From positions 186,001-250,000 of the forward strand of contig NZ_SRKZ01000003.1 in the NCBI RefSeq assembly GCF_004745865.1: a stretch of 64,000 nucleotides of DNA, written 5' to 3'. The notes under the pieces are model-generated. The model saw nothing but the letters and a program-made list of their open reading frames with translations, had not been told where the DNA came from and ran no database searches. Of the stretch, positions 50,150 to 58,787 are shown one piece after another. This DNA is from Hymenobacter wooponensis. GTDB lineage: Bacteria; Bacteroidota; Bacteroidia; Cytophagales; Hymenobacteraceae. How positions within the stretch are numbered: the first letter of the stretch is position 1; each line of letters opens with the position of its first letter. The position numbers were made by a program, and so were the translations under genes.

Positions 50150-50974
50150 TTAAACAGCAACGTTGTGCTCGCGCAGAGCGTCGTTGAGGGAGGTCTTCAG
50201 GTCGGTGCTGGGCTTGCGCTGACCAATGATGAGGGCGCAGGGTACGTGGTACTCACCGGCCGGGAACTGCTTGGGCAATGAGCCCGGAATTACTACCGAG
50301 CGGGCCGGCACATAACCGCGGTATTCTTTAGGCTCAGCGCCCGTTACGTCGATGATGCGGGTGCTGCCCGTAATCGTTACGCCTGCCCCGATAACAGCTT
50401 CCTTACCCACGAAGCAGCCTTCTACCAGAATGCTGCGCGAGCCTACGAAGGCGCCATCTTCTACGATAACCGGAGCTGCCTGCACGGGCTCAAGTACGCC
50501 CCCAATGCCTACTCCACCGCTCAGGTGCACGCCCGCGCCAATTTGGGCGCAAGAGCCCACCGTAGCCCAGGTATCTACCATGGTACCCTCGCCAACCCAT
50601 GCGCCAATGTTCACGTAGCTCGGCATCATGATTACGCCGGGAGCCAGGTAAGCACCGTAGCGCGCTACGGCCGGGGGCACTACGCGCACGCCCTGCTGCT
50701 CATAGTTGCTCTTTAGGCGCATTTTGTCGCGGAACTCGAAGGGGCCCACCTCAATGGTTTCCATCTGCCGGATGGGGAAGTACATGATAACAGCCTTCTT
50801 CACCCAGTCATTCACCTGCCAATCGGCACCTTCGGTAGCGCCGGGCTGGGCTACGCGCAAGCGGCCCTTGTCAAGTTCTTCAATGATGTGGTGAATAGCC
50901 TCAGTGGTAGCGGCCTGCTGCAGCAAGCTACGGTCGTTCCAGGCGGCTTCGATGGTGTGTTGGAGGTCGGACAT
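50150..50974 (-). CDS. dapD: Tetrahydrodipicolinate N-succinyltransferase
   Basis: DapD adds a succinyl group in the diaminopimelate branch of lysine and peptidoglycan-precursor synthesis. The 274-aa protein has the N-terminal helical domain (about 1-95, with RVAQPGATEGADWQVNDWVK), the left-handed beta-helix of hexapeptide repeats (about 100-230, with NIGAWVGEGTMVDTWATVGS) and a short C-terminal domain (VVIPGSLPKQFPAGEYHVPC). It starts at the ATG at 50974. The hypothetical 268-aa gene follows closely. A promoter element lies about 105 bp upstream. Confidence 0.96.
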   Translation of the reverse strand: MSDLQHTIEAAWNDRSLLQQAATTEAIHHIIEELDKGRLRVAQPGATEGADWQVNDWVKKAVIMYFPIRQMETIEVGPFEFRDKMRLKSNYEQQGVRVVPPAVARYGAYLAPGVIMMPSYVNIGAWVGEGTMVDTWATVGSCAQIGAGVHLSGGVGIGGVLEPVQAAPVIVEDGAFVGSRSILVEGCFVGKEAVIGAGVTITGSTRIIDVTGAEPKEYRGYVPARSVVIPGSLPKQFPAGEYHVPCALIIGQRKPSTDLKTSLNDALREHNVAV

Positions 50975-51077
50975 GAAAAATGAGGGTGTCAGTAAATGGA
51001 GGTCAGTTTCGCGTAATAAGCCATCGGTACGGGCGGGCAGACTGACAACCGCTGGCCAACACCCGACAACTCACAAG

Positions 51078-51085
51078 CAAACTTA
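51078..51085 (-). promoter_or_regulatory. Candidate -7 promoter element of dapD
   Basis: The minus strand reads TAAGTTTG, an exact TAnnTTTG match, 104 bp upstream of the dapD ATG. A TTG at proper -33 spacing is not seen. Confidence 0.4.
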
Positions 51086-51102
51086 CCATCTTCACGGCCA
51101 AT

Positions 51103-52257
51103 ATGCCGCGTCTCGTTACCATTTTACTCGCCTCCGTGCTCAAGCCGCTGGATGATACCCGCATGTTGGGCAAATTTGCCCGCACGCTGGCCCAGCGCCC
51201 GAACACGGAGGTCCACGTAGCTGGCCGCCTTGCCTCCACCCCGGCGGGTCTGCCCGATAACGTGCATACACATGCCTTACTCGATGGCACGCGCCTGAGC
51301 TGGTCCCGCCTGCGGGCGCAGTGGTGCTACTGGCAGCTGTTGCAGGAGCTGCAGCCCACTATGGTATTTGTGCACGCCCCAGAATTGTTACCTCTTACAG
51401 TGCTCTGGCAGGCGCTAGGCCAGGGTCGGCGCTTTGTGTATGATGTCCGGGAGAACTACGCGCTCAACATCCAGACCCAGCAGGTGTATCCGGCCTGGGC
51501 GCGCGGGCTGCTGGCGGGGTTGGTCCGGCGACTGGAAGAACTAGCGGCCCGGCGGGCCACGGCCGTGCTGTTAGCCGAGCGGAGCTACGCCGAGGAGCTG
51601 CCCTTTCTGCAACCGGAGCATACTATGGTCATCGAAAACAAGTATCAGCCGTACTCCACCGTCCATGAGCCATTGACTCTAGGCCACCTCCCGGCTACTT
51701 CTGAGCCCTTGCACCTACTGTACTCTGGCACCATTTCAGAGCTGAACGGTGTATTTGAGGCAATAACCTTCTGGAGAAAACTCCGCGAGGTATGGCCCTT
51801 GGCTCACCTGACTATCATCGGCTTTTGTCAGCAACCGGCCCAGCTGGAGCGCCTGCGTGCCGCTGTGGCCGAGGCTGGCGCTGGGGTAACCCTAATAGGT
51901 GGCAATACACTGGTACCACACGCCCAGATTGTAGCTGCAATCGGGCGCAGCCACCTAGGCCTCTTGCCCTACCGGCCCCACCCAAGTACCGCCCGTTGCA
52001 TTCCTACTAAGCTATTTGAGTACCTCGCTCACGGCCTGCCCATGGTACTGCCGCCTAACCCGCTCTGGAGGGGCATCGTGGAACCTTACCAAGCCGGAGT
52101 CTGTATCGATTTTCAGGCTCTAGGCCACTCATCGCCCCCAAGCTTAACTTTAGCGGCGCTGTTGCGGCAACCTTTTTACCCGGCCGGGGTCCCTGGGGAG
52201 GCTTTTTGGGCCACTGAGGCGGAAAAATTACACGCCCTGATGAATTCTATAAAGTAA
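51103..52257 (+). CDS. Glycosyltransferase, GT4-like
   Basis: The 384-aa protein has the two Rossmann-like halves of a GT-B glycosyltransferase. The N-terminal half (about 1-180) includes FVYDVRENYALNIQ, where an Asp and Arg follow the acceptor-side strand. The C-terminal half includes the donor-binding region LHLLYSGTISELNGVFEAIT and PTKLFEYLAHGLPMVLPPNP, the EX7E-like motif of GT4 enzymes (Glu in LFEYLAHG). The sugar and the acceptor cannot be told from sequence. It is divergent from dapD and followed by fabH after 92 bp. Confidence 0.82.
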   Translation: MPRLVTILLASVLKPLDDTRMLGKFARTLAQRPNTEVHVAGRLASTPAGLPDNVHTHALLDGTRLSWSRLRAQWCYWQLLQELQPTMVFVHAPELLPLTVLWQALGQGRRFVYDVRENYALNIQTQQVYPAWARGLLAGLVRRLEELAARRATAVLLAERSYAEELPFLQPEHTMVIENKYQPYSTVHEPLTLGHLPATSEPLHLLYSGTISELNGVFEAITFWRKLREVWPLAHLTIIGFCQQPAQLERLRAAVAEAGAGVTLIGGNTLVPHAQIVAAIGRSHLGLLPYRPHPSTARCIPTKLFEYLAHGLPMVLPPNPLWRGIVEPYQAGVCIDFQALGHSSPPSLTLAALLRQPFYPAGVPGEAFWATEAEKLHALMNSIK

Positions 52258-52349
52258 CTGCCGACCTTTGCGGCCCGTTTACGAGGTTGGAATCCGATTT
52301 TCTTTACATTCGGCTCCCTTTTCGTCCTGTACCTCGCAACTCCCACCTG

Positions 52350-53363
52350 ATGAATAACACCCTACGATTTTCTGAAATTGCCGGTGTAGGCCACTACGTG
52401 CCCGACCGTGTTGTAACCAACGCCGACATTACCACCCTGATGGAAACCACCGACGAGTGGATTCAGGAGCGCACCGGCATTAAAGAGCGCCGCTGGTTTG
52501 AGGAAGGCAAGGACACCACCGCCAGCATGGCCGCCAACGCGGCTCGCAGGGCCCTGGAAATGGCCGGCCTCACCCCCGACGACGTGCAGATGATTGTCTT
52601 CGCCACGTTGTCGCCCGACTACTTCTTCCCCGGCTCCGGCGTGCTATTGCAGCGCGAGTTGGGCATCAAGGCGCCCATCCCGGCGTTCGACGTGCGTAAC
52701 CAGTGCTCGGGCTTCGTGTACTCGCTCTCGATGGCCGATCAGTTCATCAAGACAGGCATGTACGACACCGTGCTGGTAGTGGGCTCCGAGATTCACTCCT
52801 CGGGACTCGACATTAGCACCCGGGGCCGGGCCGTGTCGGTTATTTTCGGGGATGGCGCTGGCGCGGTAGTGCTGCGCCCGAGCACCGAGGAAGGCCACGG
52901 CATCCTGAGCACCCACCTCCACTCCCAGGGCGAGCACGCCGAGGAGCTGATTGTGAAGGAGCCCGGCTCCAACCGCAACAACCGGGTGCAGTACGTGGTA
53001 GACAATGAGCTCGACATGTACCCCTTCATGAACGGGCAGAACGTGTTCAAGCATGCTGTGGTCCGTTTCCCGCAGGTGATCAAGGAAGCCCTTGACCAGA
53101 ACGGCTACCAGCCTCAGGATATCGACATGCTGATTCCGCACCAGGCCAACCTGCGCATCACGCAGTATGTGCAGCAGAAAATGGGGCTGACCGACGACAA
53201 GATCTACAGCAATATTCAGCGCTACGGCAACACCACGGCCGCATCCGTGCCCATCGCGCTAAGCGAGGCCTACCAGGAAGGTCGCATTAAGCGCGGCGAC
53301 CTGGTGTGTTTGGCTGCCTTCGGCTCCGGCTTTACTTGGGCGTCGGCCCTGATAAAGTGGTAG
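52350..53363 (+). CDS. fabH: 3-oxoacyl-[ACP] synthase III (KAS III)
   Basis: KAS III starts fatty acid synthesis by condensing acetyl-CoA with malonyl-ACP. The 337-aa protein has the catalytic Cys119 in VRNQCSGFVYSL, His in IPHQANLRITQ and Asn in YGNTTAASVPIAL. The N-terminal motif ETTDEWIQERTGI is typical. The ATG at 52350 was chosen (MNNTLRFSEIAGVGHYVPD); an upstream TTG frame would add 21 residues with no match. The substrate preference, straight or branched chain, cannot be judged. A hairpin and then a DtxR-type regulator follow. Confidence 0.93.
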   Translation: MNNTLRFSEIAGVGHYVPDRVVTNADITTLMETTDEWIQERTGIKERRWFEEGKDTTASMAANAARRALEMAGLTPDDVQMIVFATLSPDYFFPGSGVLLQRELGIKAPIPAFDVRNQCSGFVYSLSMADQFIKTGMYDTVLVVGSEIHSSGLDISTRGRAVSVIFGDGAGAVVLRPSTEEGHGILSTHLHSQGEHAEELIVKEPGSNRNNRVQYVVDNELDMYPFMNGQNVFKHAVVRFPQVIKEALDQNGYQPQDIDMLIPHQANLRITQYVQQKMGLTDDKIYSNIQRYGNTTAASVPIALSEAYQEGRIKRGDLVCLAAFGSGFTWASALIKW

Positions 53364-53393
53364 TCTAAATCCAGTACCCATGACCACTGCATG

Positions 53394-53442
53394 ATGAGCA
53401 ATGAAGCTGACGGAAGGCCATTCCAGCAGTTTCATTGCTCAT
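53394..53442. repeat. Inverted repeat between fabH and the DtxR-type gene
   Basis: ATGAGCAATGAA and TTCATTGCTCAT are perfectly complementary, with GCTG and CAGC also able to pair. The hairpin lies just before the DtxR-type start. It could end fabH or act as an operator for the regulator. Confidence 0.6.
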
Positions 53443-53469
53443 TACGCATTCTTAACCGCTCATTGCCCC

Positions 53470-54129
53470 GTGCCCAGCTACACCGAGGAGAACTACTTAA
53501 AAGCCATCTACAAACTGGCCGAAGCCCAACCTGGCGTCGAGGTCAGCACCAACCGGGTTGCGGAGGTGCTGCAGACGCGCGCGGCTTCCGTCACGGATAT
53601 GCTGCGCCGACTTGGGGAGAAGGGCCTTCTGCACTATACCCGCTACCGGGGCGTTTCACTAACAGAGGAAGGCCGGCGCCTGGCGCTGCTCACTATCCGC
53701 AAGCACCGGCTGTGGGAAGTGTTTCTAGTGCAGCAGCTCAACTTCAGCTGGGATGAGGTGCACGACGTAGCCGAGCAGATGGAACACATCGACTCCGACC
53801 TGCTCATTCAGCGCCTCGATGAGTTCCTGGGCTTCCCCCAACTCGACCCGCACGGCGACCCAATCCCTACCGCTGAAGGCTCCATCCTACGCCCCCAGCA
53901 CCGCCTCGTAGCCGACTTAATACCCGGCGACCGGGGAACGGTAGTAGCCGTTAAAAACACCTCCGTCCCATTCCTGCAGTATTTGGATAAAGTTGGTCTC
54001 AACCTCGGCACCAAGCTTGAAGTACTGGATAAGATTTTATTTGATAACTCACTAGAAATTAGGATTAATAACACTGACAAATACTTAATATCCTCGGAGG
54101 TAAGCCGTAATCTGTACGTGACAGATTGA
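53470..54129 (+). CDS. DtxR/MntR family metal-dependent regulator
   Basis: DtxR-type repressors sense iron or manganese and control metal uptake genes. The 219-aa protein has a winged helix domain (about 1-65, with PSYTEENYLKAIYKLAE and RAASVTDMLRRLGEKGLLHY), a dimerisation domain (about 70-140, with HRLWEVFLVQQLNFSWDEVH and EQMEHIDSDLLIQRLDEFLG) and a C-terminal SH3/FeoA-like domain (about 150-219). I chose GTG at 53470, which puts the HTH at the very N-terminus. An ATG at 53401 falls inside the hairpin arm and adds 23 residues without family likeness. Which metal it senses is open. Confidence 0.88.
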   Translation: MPSYTEENYLKAIYKLAEAQPGVEVSTNRVAEVLQTRAASVTDMLRRLGEKGLLHYTRYRGVSLTEEGRRLALLTIRKHRLWEVFLVQQLNFSWDEVHDVAEQMEHIDSDLLIQRLDEFLGFPQLDPHGDPIPTAEGSILRPQHRLVADLIPGDRGTVVAVKNTSVPFLQYLDKVGLNLGTKLEVLDKILFDNSLEIRINNTDKYLISSEVSRNLYVTD

Positions 54130-54236
54130 GGCTTAGTGCTCACTAGAAAAGCTTTGAAATGACGCCTTAAAATCAGAGCTAAGCTTTAACATCCATCACG
54201 TATCCTTCTACCCCGCGTAGCCCTACCCCGCAGTAG

Positions 54237-54271
54237 TTGCTAGTGGCCTAGGCTACTACCGTGTACCTTTG
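54237..54271 (+). promoter_or_regulatory. Promoter of mnmE, overlapping an upstream GTG
   Basis: TTG at 54237-54239 is followed after 24 bp (slightly long) by TACCTTTG at 54264-54271, an exact TAnnTTTG match. A GTG at 54261 lies within it, so translation must begin further downstream, at the TTG at 54297. Confidence 0.55.
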
Positions 54272-54296
54272 CGGCTGCATCACTCATTCAGTTCCC

Positions 54297-55688
54297 TTGG
54301 CCTTACCACTTCCCGTTTCGCTTACCGATACCATTGTTGCACTGTCTACCCCGCCGGGCTCGGGTGCCATTGCGCTTGTGCGACTTTCAGGCCCACAAGC
54401 CATCAGCATCACGGACGAGGTGTTTGGCGGTAAGCGGCTGCGCGACCAGGCGGGGCACACTCTCCACTTCGGCACCATTCGGGATGGCAGCCGGATCATT
54501 GATGAGGTAGTGATATCCCTTTTCCGAGGGCCTAATTCCTACACCAAGGAAGACGTGGTAGAAATTAGCGCCCACGGCTCCGACTTCATTGTGCAGGAGT
54601 TGCTAGCCCTGCTGGTACGCCGCGGCGCCCGCCTGGCCGAAGCCGGCGAGTTCACCAAACGGGCCTTCCTGCACGGGGCCTTTGACTTGGCTCAGGCCGA
54701 AGCCGTAGCCGACCTGATTGCCGCCGACTCGGCACTGTCGCACCAAGTGGCCATGCAGCAGATGCGCGGTGGCTTCTCTCAGGAGTTGCGCGACCTGCGC
54801 GCACGGCTGGTGCAGTTTGCGGCTCTGCTGGAGCTGGAGCTAGACTTCGGTGAAGAAGATGTTGAGTTTGCTGACCGCACTGGCCTAGTACAACTACTCC
54901 AGGAAGTGCAGGCACTAGTTCGCCGACTGCTTCGCTCCTTTGAGCTCGGCAACGTCATCAAGCACGGCGTAACTACCGTTATTGCCGGGCGACCCAATGC
55001 TGGCAAGAGTACCCTGCTGAATGCCCTACTCAACGAGGAACGCGCCATTGTTTCGGAAGTAGCCGGTACCACCCGCGACCTGATTGAGGACGAGGTCAGC
55101 CTCGACGGAATCCGCTTCCGCTTCGTGGATACCGCCGGGCTGCGCGACACTACCGACGTAGTAGAATCCATCGGGGTAGAGCGTACCAAGAAGCGGGTGC
55201 AGCAAGCCGCTTTGGTGGTATATCTATTTGATATTACGGCCACTACCCCTCATCAGCTTGAAGCAGAGATTGAAGCACTGCAGCTACCCGCAGCCGTGCC
55301 TGTGCTAGCCGTGGGCAACAAGCTTGATGTAGCTTCTGATGCTGAAATTGCTGCATTTCGCTCTCGCTCCGGTACTGTACTAATTGCCGCTTCTCGTGGC
55401 GACGGACTCGATGAGCTACGAAATACTCTGCTCAATCTGGTACGTGGCGAAGGCCTCGACCGGACCGGCAGCAGCACCATCGTTACCAACGTGCGCCATG
55501 CCCGCAGCCTCGAGCAGGCCGCCCATCACCTCGACGCTGTCTTGACTGGCCTAGCCACCGGCCGCGGCACGGAACTCCTAGCCGCCGACCTCCGCCACGC
55601 CCTCTCTGACCTAGGGCAGATTACCGGCGAAATCAGCAATGATGACCTGCTGACCAGCATCTTCACCCAATTCTGTATTGGCAAGTAA
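54297..55688 (+). CDS. mnmE: tRNA modification GTPase MnmE (TrmE)
   Basis: MnmE, with MnmG, modifies U34 of certain tRNAs. The 463-aa protein has the N-terminal folate-binding domain (TIVALSTPPGSGAIALVRLSG), a helical domain and a G domain inserted in it, with the P-loop GRPNAGKS at 231-238, GTTRD, DTAG and NKLD. The C-terminus is FCIGK, with the Cys typical of MnmE. I place the start at TTG (54297) because a promoter element at 54264-54271 overlaps the only earlier start codon. The result is MALPLPVSLTDTIVALST, which matches the expected length. Confidence 0.9.
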   Translation: MALPLPVSLTDTIVALSTPPGSGAIALVRLSGPQAISITDEVFGGKRLRDQAGHTLHFGTIRDGSRIIDEVVISLFRGPNSYTKEDVVEISAHGSDFIVQELLALLVRRGARLAEAGEFTKRAFLHGAFDLAQAEAVADLIAADSALSHQVAMQQMRGGFSQELRDLRARLVQFAALLELELDFGEEDVEFADRTGLVQLLQEVQALVRRLLRSFELGNVIKHGVTTVIAGRPNAGKSTLLNALLNEERAIVSEVAGTTRDLIEDEVSLDGIRFRFVDTAGLRDTTDVVESIGVERTKKRVQQAALVVYLFDITATTPHQLEAEIEALQLPAAVPVLAVGNKLDVASDAEIAAFRSRSGTVLIAASRGDGLDELRNTLLNLVRGEGLDRTGSSTIVTNVRHARSLEQAAHHLDAVLTGLATGRGTELLAADLRHALSDLGQITGEISNDDLLTSIFTQFCIGK

Positions 55689-55720
55689 TCCGGTGGCCTA
55701 GGCCATTTGCTAAGCTGGGT

Positions 55721-56617
55721 TTATCGGTGCTGCTCGTAGAAAATAGCCGGCACAGCCTCCCGCAGCTCATTTAGCTCGGTAGAGGTCAAATTCTGGCTAT
55801 CGGCAATTCTGATTGCCTGTTGTAGCTGCTCGGGGGTTCGGATGCCCAGCACTGCCGCTGAAACGGCTGGTTGCGCCATTACAAAGCGGGCCGCTACTTC
55901 CGCCGGGGTACGGGTGACGTCGGCTACCTGCCGAATTGCGGCAGGAGCCCGGGTTACATGCTCAACAGGGTGCTGCACATAGGCGGTAGCGGGCTTGTTC
56001 ACCAGCAATCCTTGCGCTAAACTGCCCCGGGCTAACACCCCAATCTGGTGCTCTTGCAACAGGCTTAGGCAGCTTTCTTCGGGACGCCGATCCAGCAGGC
56101 TGTATTGCATCATTACGCTGGCAATCCGGGAGCGACTGACGTACTCCCGAATCACGTTCGGCCGAATGGACGAGATGCCGTAGCTCCGAATCTTGCCCTG
56201 CTGCACTAGAAGCTCGAAGGCTTCAATAATCTCGTCAACTGGGTCTTCAAGGGTGCCGCCGTGCAGCTGGTAAAGGTCAAGGTAGTCGGTTTGAAGGCGC
56301 CGCAAGCTCTGCTCCACGGCCTGTAGAATGTAGCTTTTGGTGGGGTTCCAGTCCCAGCCACTGCCATCAGGACGCCACTGGTTCCCTACCTTGGTAGCTA
56401 GCACTACCTGGGCGCGCTGGCCTTTTAGCGCCTTGCCCACTACCGCTTCATTTTCGCCTTTCTGGTATAAATCAGCCGTATCAAAGAAAGTAATGCCGTG
56501 GTCGAGGGCTTGGTGTAGTAATGCCGAAGCTGAGCCTTGGTCTGTGCTAAGTGACATACAGCCAAATCCGACCTCACTGATCTGAATAGCCGTTTTTCCA
56601 AGAGAGTTGTACTTCAT
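55721..56617 (-). CDS. Aldo/keto reductase
   Basis: The 298-aa protein is an NADPH-dependent reductase with a TIM barrel. The catalytic residues appear in order: Asp and Tyr in FFDTADLYQKGENE, Lys in VVLATKVGNQ and His in LDLYQLHGGTL. The C-terminal part includes the cofactor motif VLGIRTPEQLQQAIR. Its natural substrate is unknown. It starts at the ATG at 56617 and lies convergent with mnmE. Confidence 0.92.
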   Translation of the reverse strand: MKYNSLGKTAIQISEVGFGCMSLSTDQGSASALLHQALDHGITFFDTADLYQKGENEAVVGKALKGQRAQVVLATKVGNQWRPDGSGWDWNPTKSYILQAVEQSLRRLQTDYLDLYQLHGGTLEDPVDEIIEAFELLVQQGKIRSYGISSIRPNVIREYVSRSRIASVMMQYSLLDRRPEESCLSLLQEHQIGVLARGSLAQGLLVNKPATAYVQHPVEHVTRAPAAIRQVADVTRTPAEVAARFVMAQPAVSAAVLGIRTPEQLQQAIRIADSQNLTSTELNELREAVPAIFYEQHR

Positions 56618-56943
56618 ACGGGATAATTTTATGAGCTCACGCAGCCTAGGCCAGGTGTAGTACGACTTTAGAGCTCAACACGGTTATATGACCGCGCAAC
56701 AGTAAAGTTTTAACGGTCAAGGTGCCCAGGCAAAGGCAGTTAGCCCACCCTAGTTATATTCCTTCATCAAAAAAACAGTATCCATACCACATATTTCCCA
56801 AGTGGTCCTTTTCTTTGTGGCTTCACCTCAACGGCAAACAACAACCGGGCGGGTTTTGTAGTATAGACGCCAACTGCTCATGGGGATATTGATTACTGGT
56901 ACGCCACAATCTTGCCCCACAACCCACCCTCTAACCCACGCTT
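56618..56943. other. 326-bp divergent intergenic region, nothing recognised
   Basis: Between the reductase gene and gltA. It holds a T-rich stretch and TTTCTTTG near 56815, which lacks the required TA. No exact promoter motif was seen, so the gltA promoter remains unknown. Confidence 0.45.
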
Positions 56944-58236
56944 ATGGCAGAATCTGCTGAACTTATCCTCGACGGGAAATCCATCTCTCTCCCCGTCATT
57001 GAAGGCACCGAGCACGAAAAAGCATTCGATATCGGCAAGCTGCGTGACCAGACAGGCTACGTCACCCTGGATTCAGGCTACAAGAACACAGGCGCTACCA
57101 AGAGCGCTATCACTTTCCTCGATGGTGAGGAAGGCATCCTGCGTTACCGCGGGTATCCCATTGAGCAGCTGGCTGAAAAATCTACCTTTATTGAGGTGGC
57201 CTACCTGTTGATCTACGGCAAGCTGCCCACGCAGCCGGAGCTCGAAGACTTCAGCAACCAGATTACCAAGCACACCCTAGTGCACGAAGACGTTCGGAAG
57301 ATTTTCGACGGCTTCCCCTCGGCCGCTCACCCCATGGCTATTCTGAGCAGCCTGATCTGTGCTTTGACCGCCTTCTATCCCGAAAGCGTATCGCCGGACC
57401 TGAATAAGGAAGAAATTGACCTGAACGTGATTCGCTTGATGGCTAAGCTGCCCACCATTGCAGCCTGGACCTACAAGAACCAGATGGGTCACCCGCTGAA
57501 CTATCCGCGGAACGACATGGACTATTGCTCTAACTTCCTGCACATGATGTTCAGCTTCCCCACTGAGAAGTACGAACTGAACCCAGTAGTTGTTAGTGCC
57601 CTCAACAAGCTGCTGATTCTGCACGCCGACCACGAGCAGAACTGCTCTACCTCTACCGTTCGCCTGGTAGGCTCGGCTAATGCTTCGCTTTACGGCTCGG
57701 TATCGGCTGGTATCAATGCGCTGTGGGGCCCGTTGCACGGTGGTGCCAACCAAGAGGTGGTTGAGATGCTGGAAGCCATTGAGCGTGATGGTGGCGACAC
57801 CAGCAAGTTCATTGCTAAGGCTAAAGACAAAAACGACTCGTTCCGTCTGATGGGCTTCGGTCACCGCGTATACAAGAACTTCGATCCGCGCGCTACCATC
57901 ATCAAGAAGGCTGCCGACGAAGTACTGACCGCCCTAGGCCTAGAAAACAGCCCCCTGCTGAAGATTGCAAAGGAGCTGGAGCAAGCTGCCCTCACCGACG
58001 AGTACTTCGTTCAGCGCAAGCTTTATCCTAACGTTGACTTCTACTCCGGCATCATCTACAAAGCACTTGGCATCCCCACCGAGATGTTCACAGTTATGTT
58101 TGCCCTGGGTCGTCTCCCCGGCTGGATTGCCCAGTGGAAAGAGATGCGCGAGAACAAAGAGCCTATCGGCCGCCCGCGTCAGATTTATACCGGCGAAACT
58201 GTGCGTGACTACGTGTCTATTCAGGACCGTAATTAG
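56944..58236 (+). CDS. gltA: Citrate synthase
   Basis: Citrate synthase condenses acetyl-CoA with oxaloacetate at the entry of the TCA cycle. The 430-aa protein has the typical type II layout, with an N-terminal beta extension (ELILDGKSISLPVIEGTEHE), the GILRYRGYPIEQLAEKS motif near 60-76, the catalytic Hises in LHADHEQNCSTS and GPLHGGANQEV, and the Asp in GFGHRVYKNFDPRA. It starts at the ATG at 56944 and is closed by a strong terminator. Confidence 0.97.
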   Translation: MAESAELILDGKSISLPVIEGTEHEKAFDIGKLRDQTGYVTLDSGYKNTGATKSAITFLDGEEGILRYRGYPIEQLAEKSTFIEVAYLLIYGKLPTQPELEDFSNQITKHTLVHEDVRKIFDGFPSAAHPMAILSSLICALTAFYPESVSPDLNKEEIDLNVIRLMAKLPTIAAWTYKNQMGHPLNYPRNDMDYCSNFLHMMFSFPTEKYELNPVVVSALNKLLILHADHEQNCSTSTVRLVGSANASLYGSVSAGINALWGPLHGGANQEVVEMLEAIERDGGDTSKFIAKAKDKNDSFRLMGFGHRVYKNFDPRATIIKKAADEVLTALGLENSPLLKIAKELEQAALTDEYFVQRKLYPNVDFYSGIIYKALGIPTEMFTVMFALGRLPGWIAQWKEMRENKEPIGRPRQIYTGETVRDYVSIQDRN

Positions 58237-58257
58237 TTCGCTCTACTTCCTAACAAC

Positions 58258-58287
58258 AAAAAAGCCCGCTGCTAGCGGGCTTTTTTG
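58258..58287 (+). terminator. Terminator of gltA
   Basis: AAAAAAGCCCGCT and AGCGGGCTTTTTT form a perfect stem with a 3-nt loop. It may also serve the convergent gene. Confidence 0.92.
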
Positions 58288-58309
58288 CGTTCTAAAGGCT
58301 TATAACCGC

Positions 58310-58672
58310 CTATTGCAGGTTCACGGCCGTCATGCTCATTTTGCTTTGATCGTAGAGCGCCATTTGACGTGGACGCAGGATTGTGGCCAAGTCCCATTCA
58401 TAGCGCATCTGCACGTTGGCCAGAGCTTCATCTAGAGCAGTGGCATCATCTGCAAACTGCTTGCGCACATCAGCCGTTTCAGTTAGCAACCGTAAGTTTA
58501 GCTGGCGTACTTTAACGTACTGACCTTCACTTAAGGGAAGCTTCTCGGCCATCTGACGAGTCATAGCCTTAGCTCGGTCGGTCATACGTGATCCATCAGC
58601 GGGAGCTGCTGGCTGAGCACTTCCAACATAGCACATAGAGCAAAGCAGCAGAATAGTAGCGAAGTTTTTCAT
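58310..58672 (-). CDS. Small exported helical protein of the EGQY family, member 2
   Basis: The 120-aa protein has a signal peptide (MKNFATILLLCSMCYVGSAQ) and a helical mature part. The core TRQMAEKLPLSEGQYVKVRQ (about 38-57) is followed by LNLRLLTETADVRKQ and ATILRPRQMALYDQSKMSM. The next gene on the same strand, 115 bp upstream, encodes a clear paralogue, and a third copy is at 43081. Function is unknown; a small periplasmic chaperone or regulator like Spy is a possibility only by shape. Confidence 0.7.
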   Translation of the reverse strand: MKNFATILLLCSMCYVGSAQPAAPADGSRMTDRAKAMTRQMAEKLPLSEGQYVKVRQLNLRLLTETADVRKQFADDATALDEALANVQMRYEWDLATILRPRQMALYDQSKMSMTAVNLQ

Positions 58673-58748
58673 GATGGGTAGAGTTGGTTATGGGGTTAAT
58701 GGAATGATGGATTGCCAGTAACATCCTCCTGGCAAAGGCAACACCCAC

Positions 58749-58775
58749 CCGCCTGCCCACCAGTGCGGGCAGGCG
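58749..58775. repeat. Inverted repeat between the tandem EGQY genes
   Basis: CCGCCTGCCC and GGGCAGGCGG form a stem with a short loop. It lies between the two paralogues. There is no T-run, so it may be a repeat element or a processing hairpin. Confidence 0.5.
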
Positions 58776-58787
58776 GATGGTACAGTA

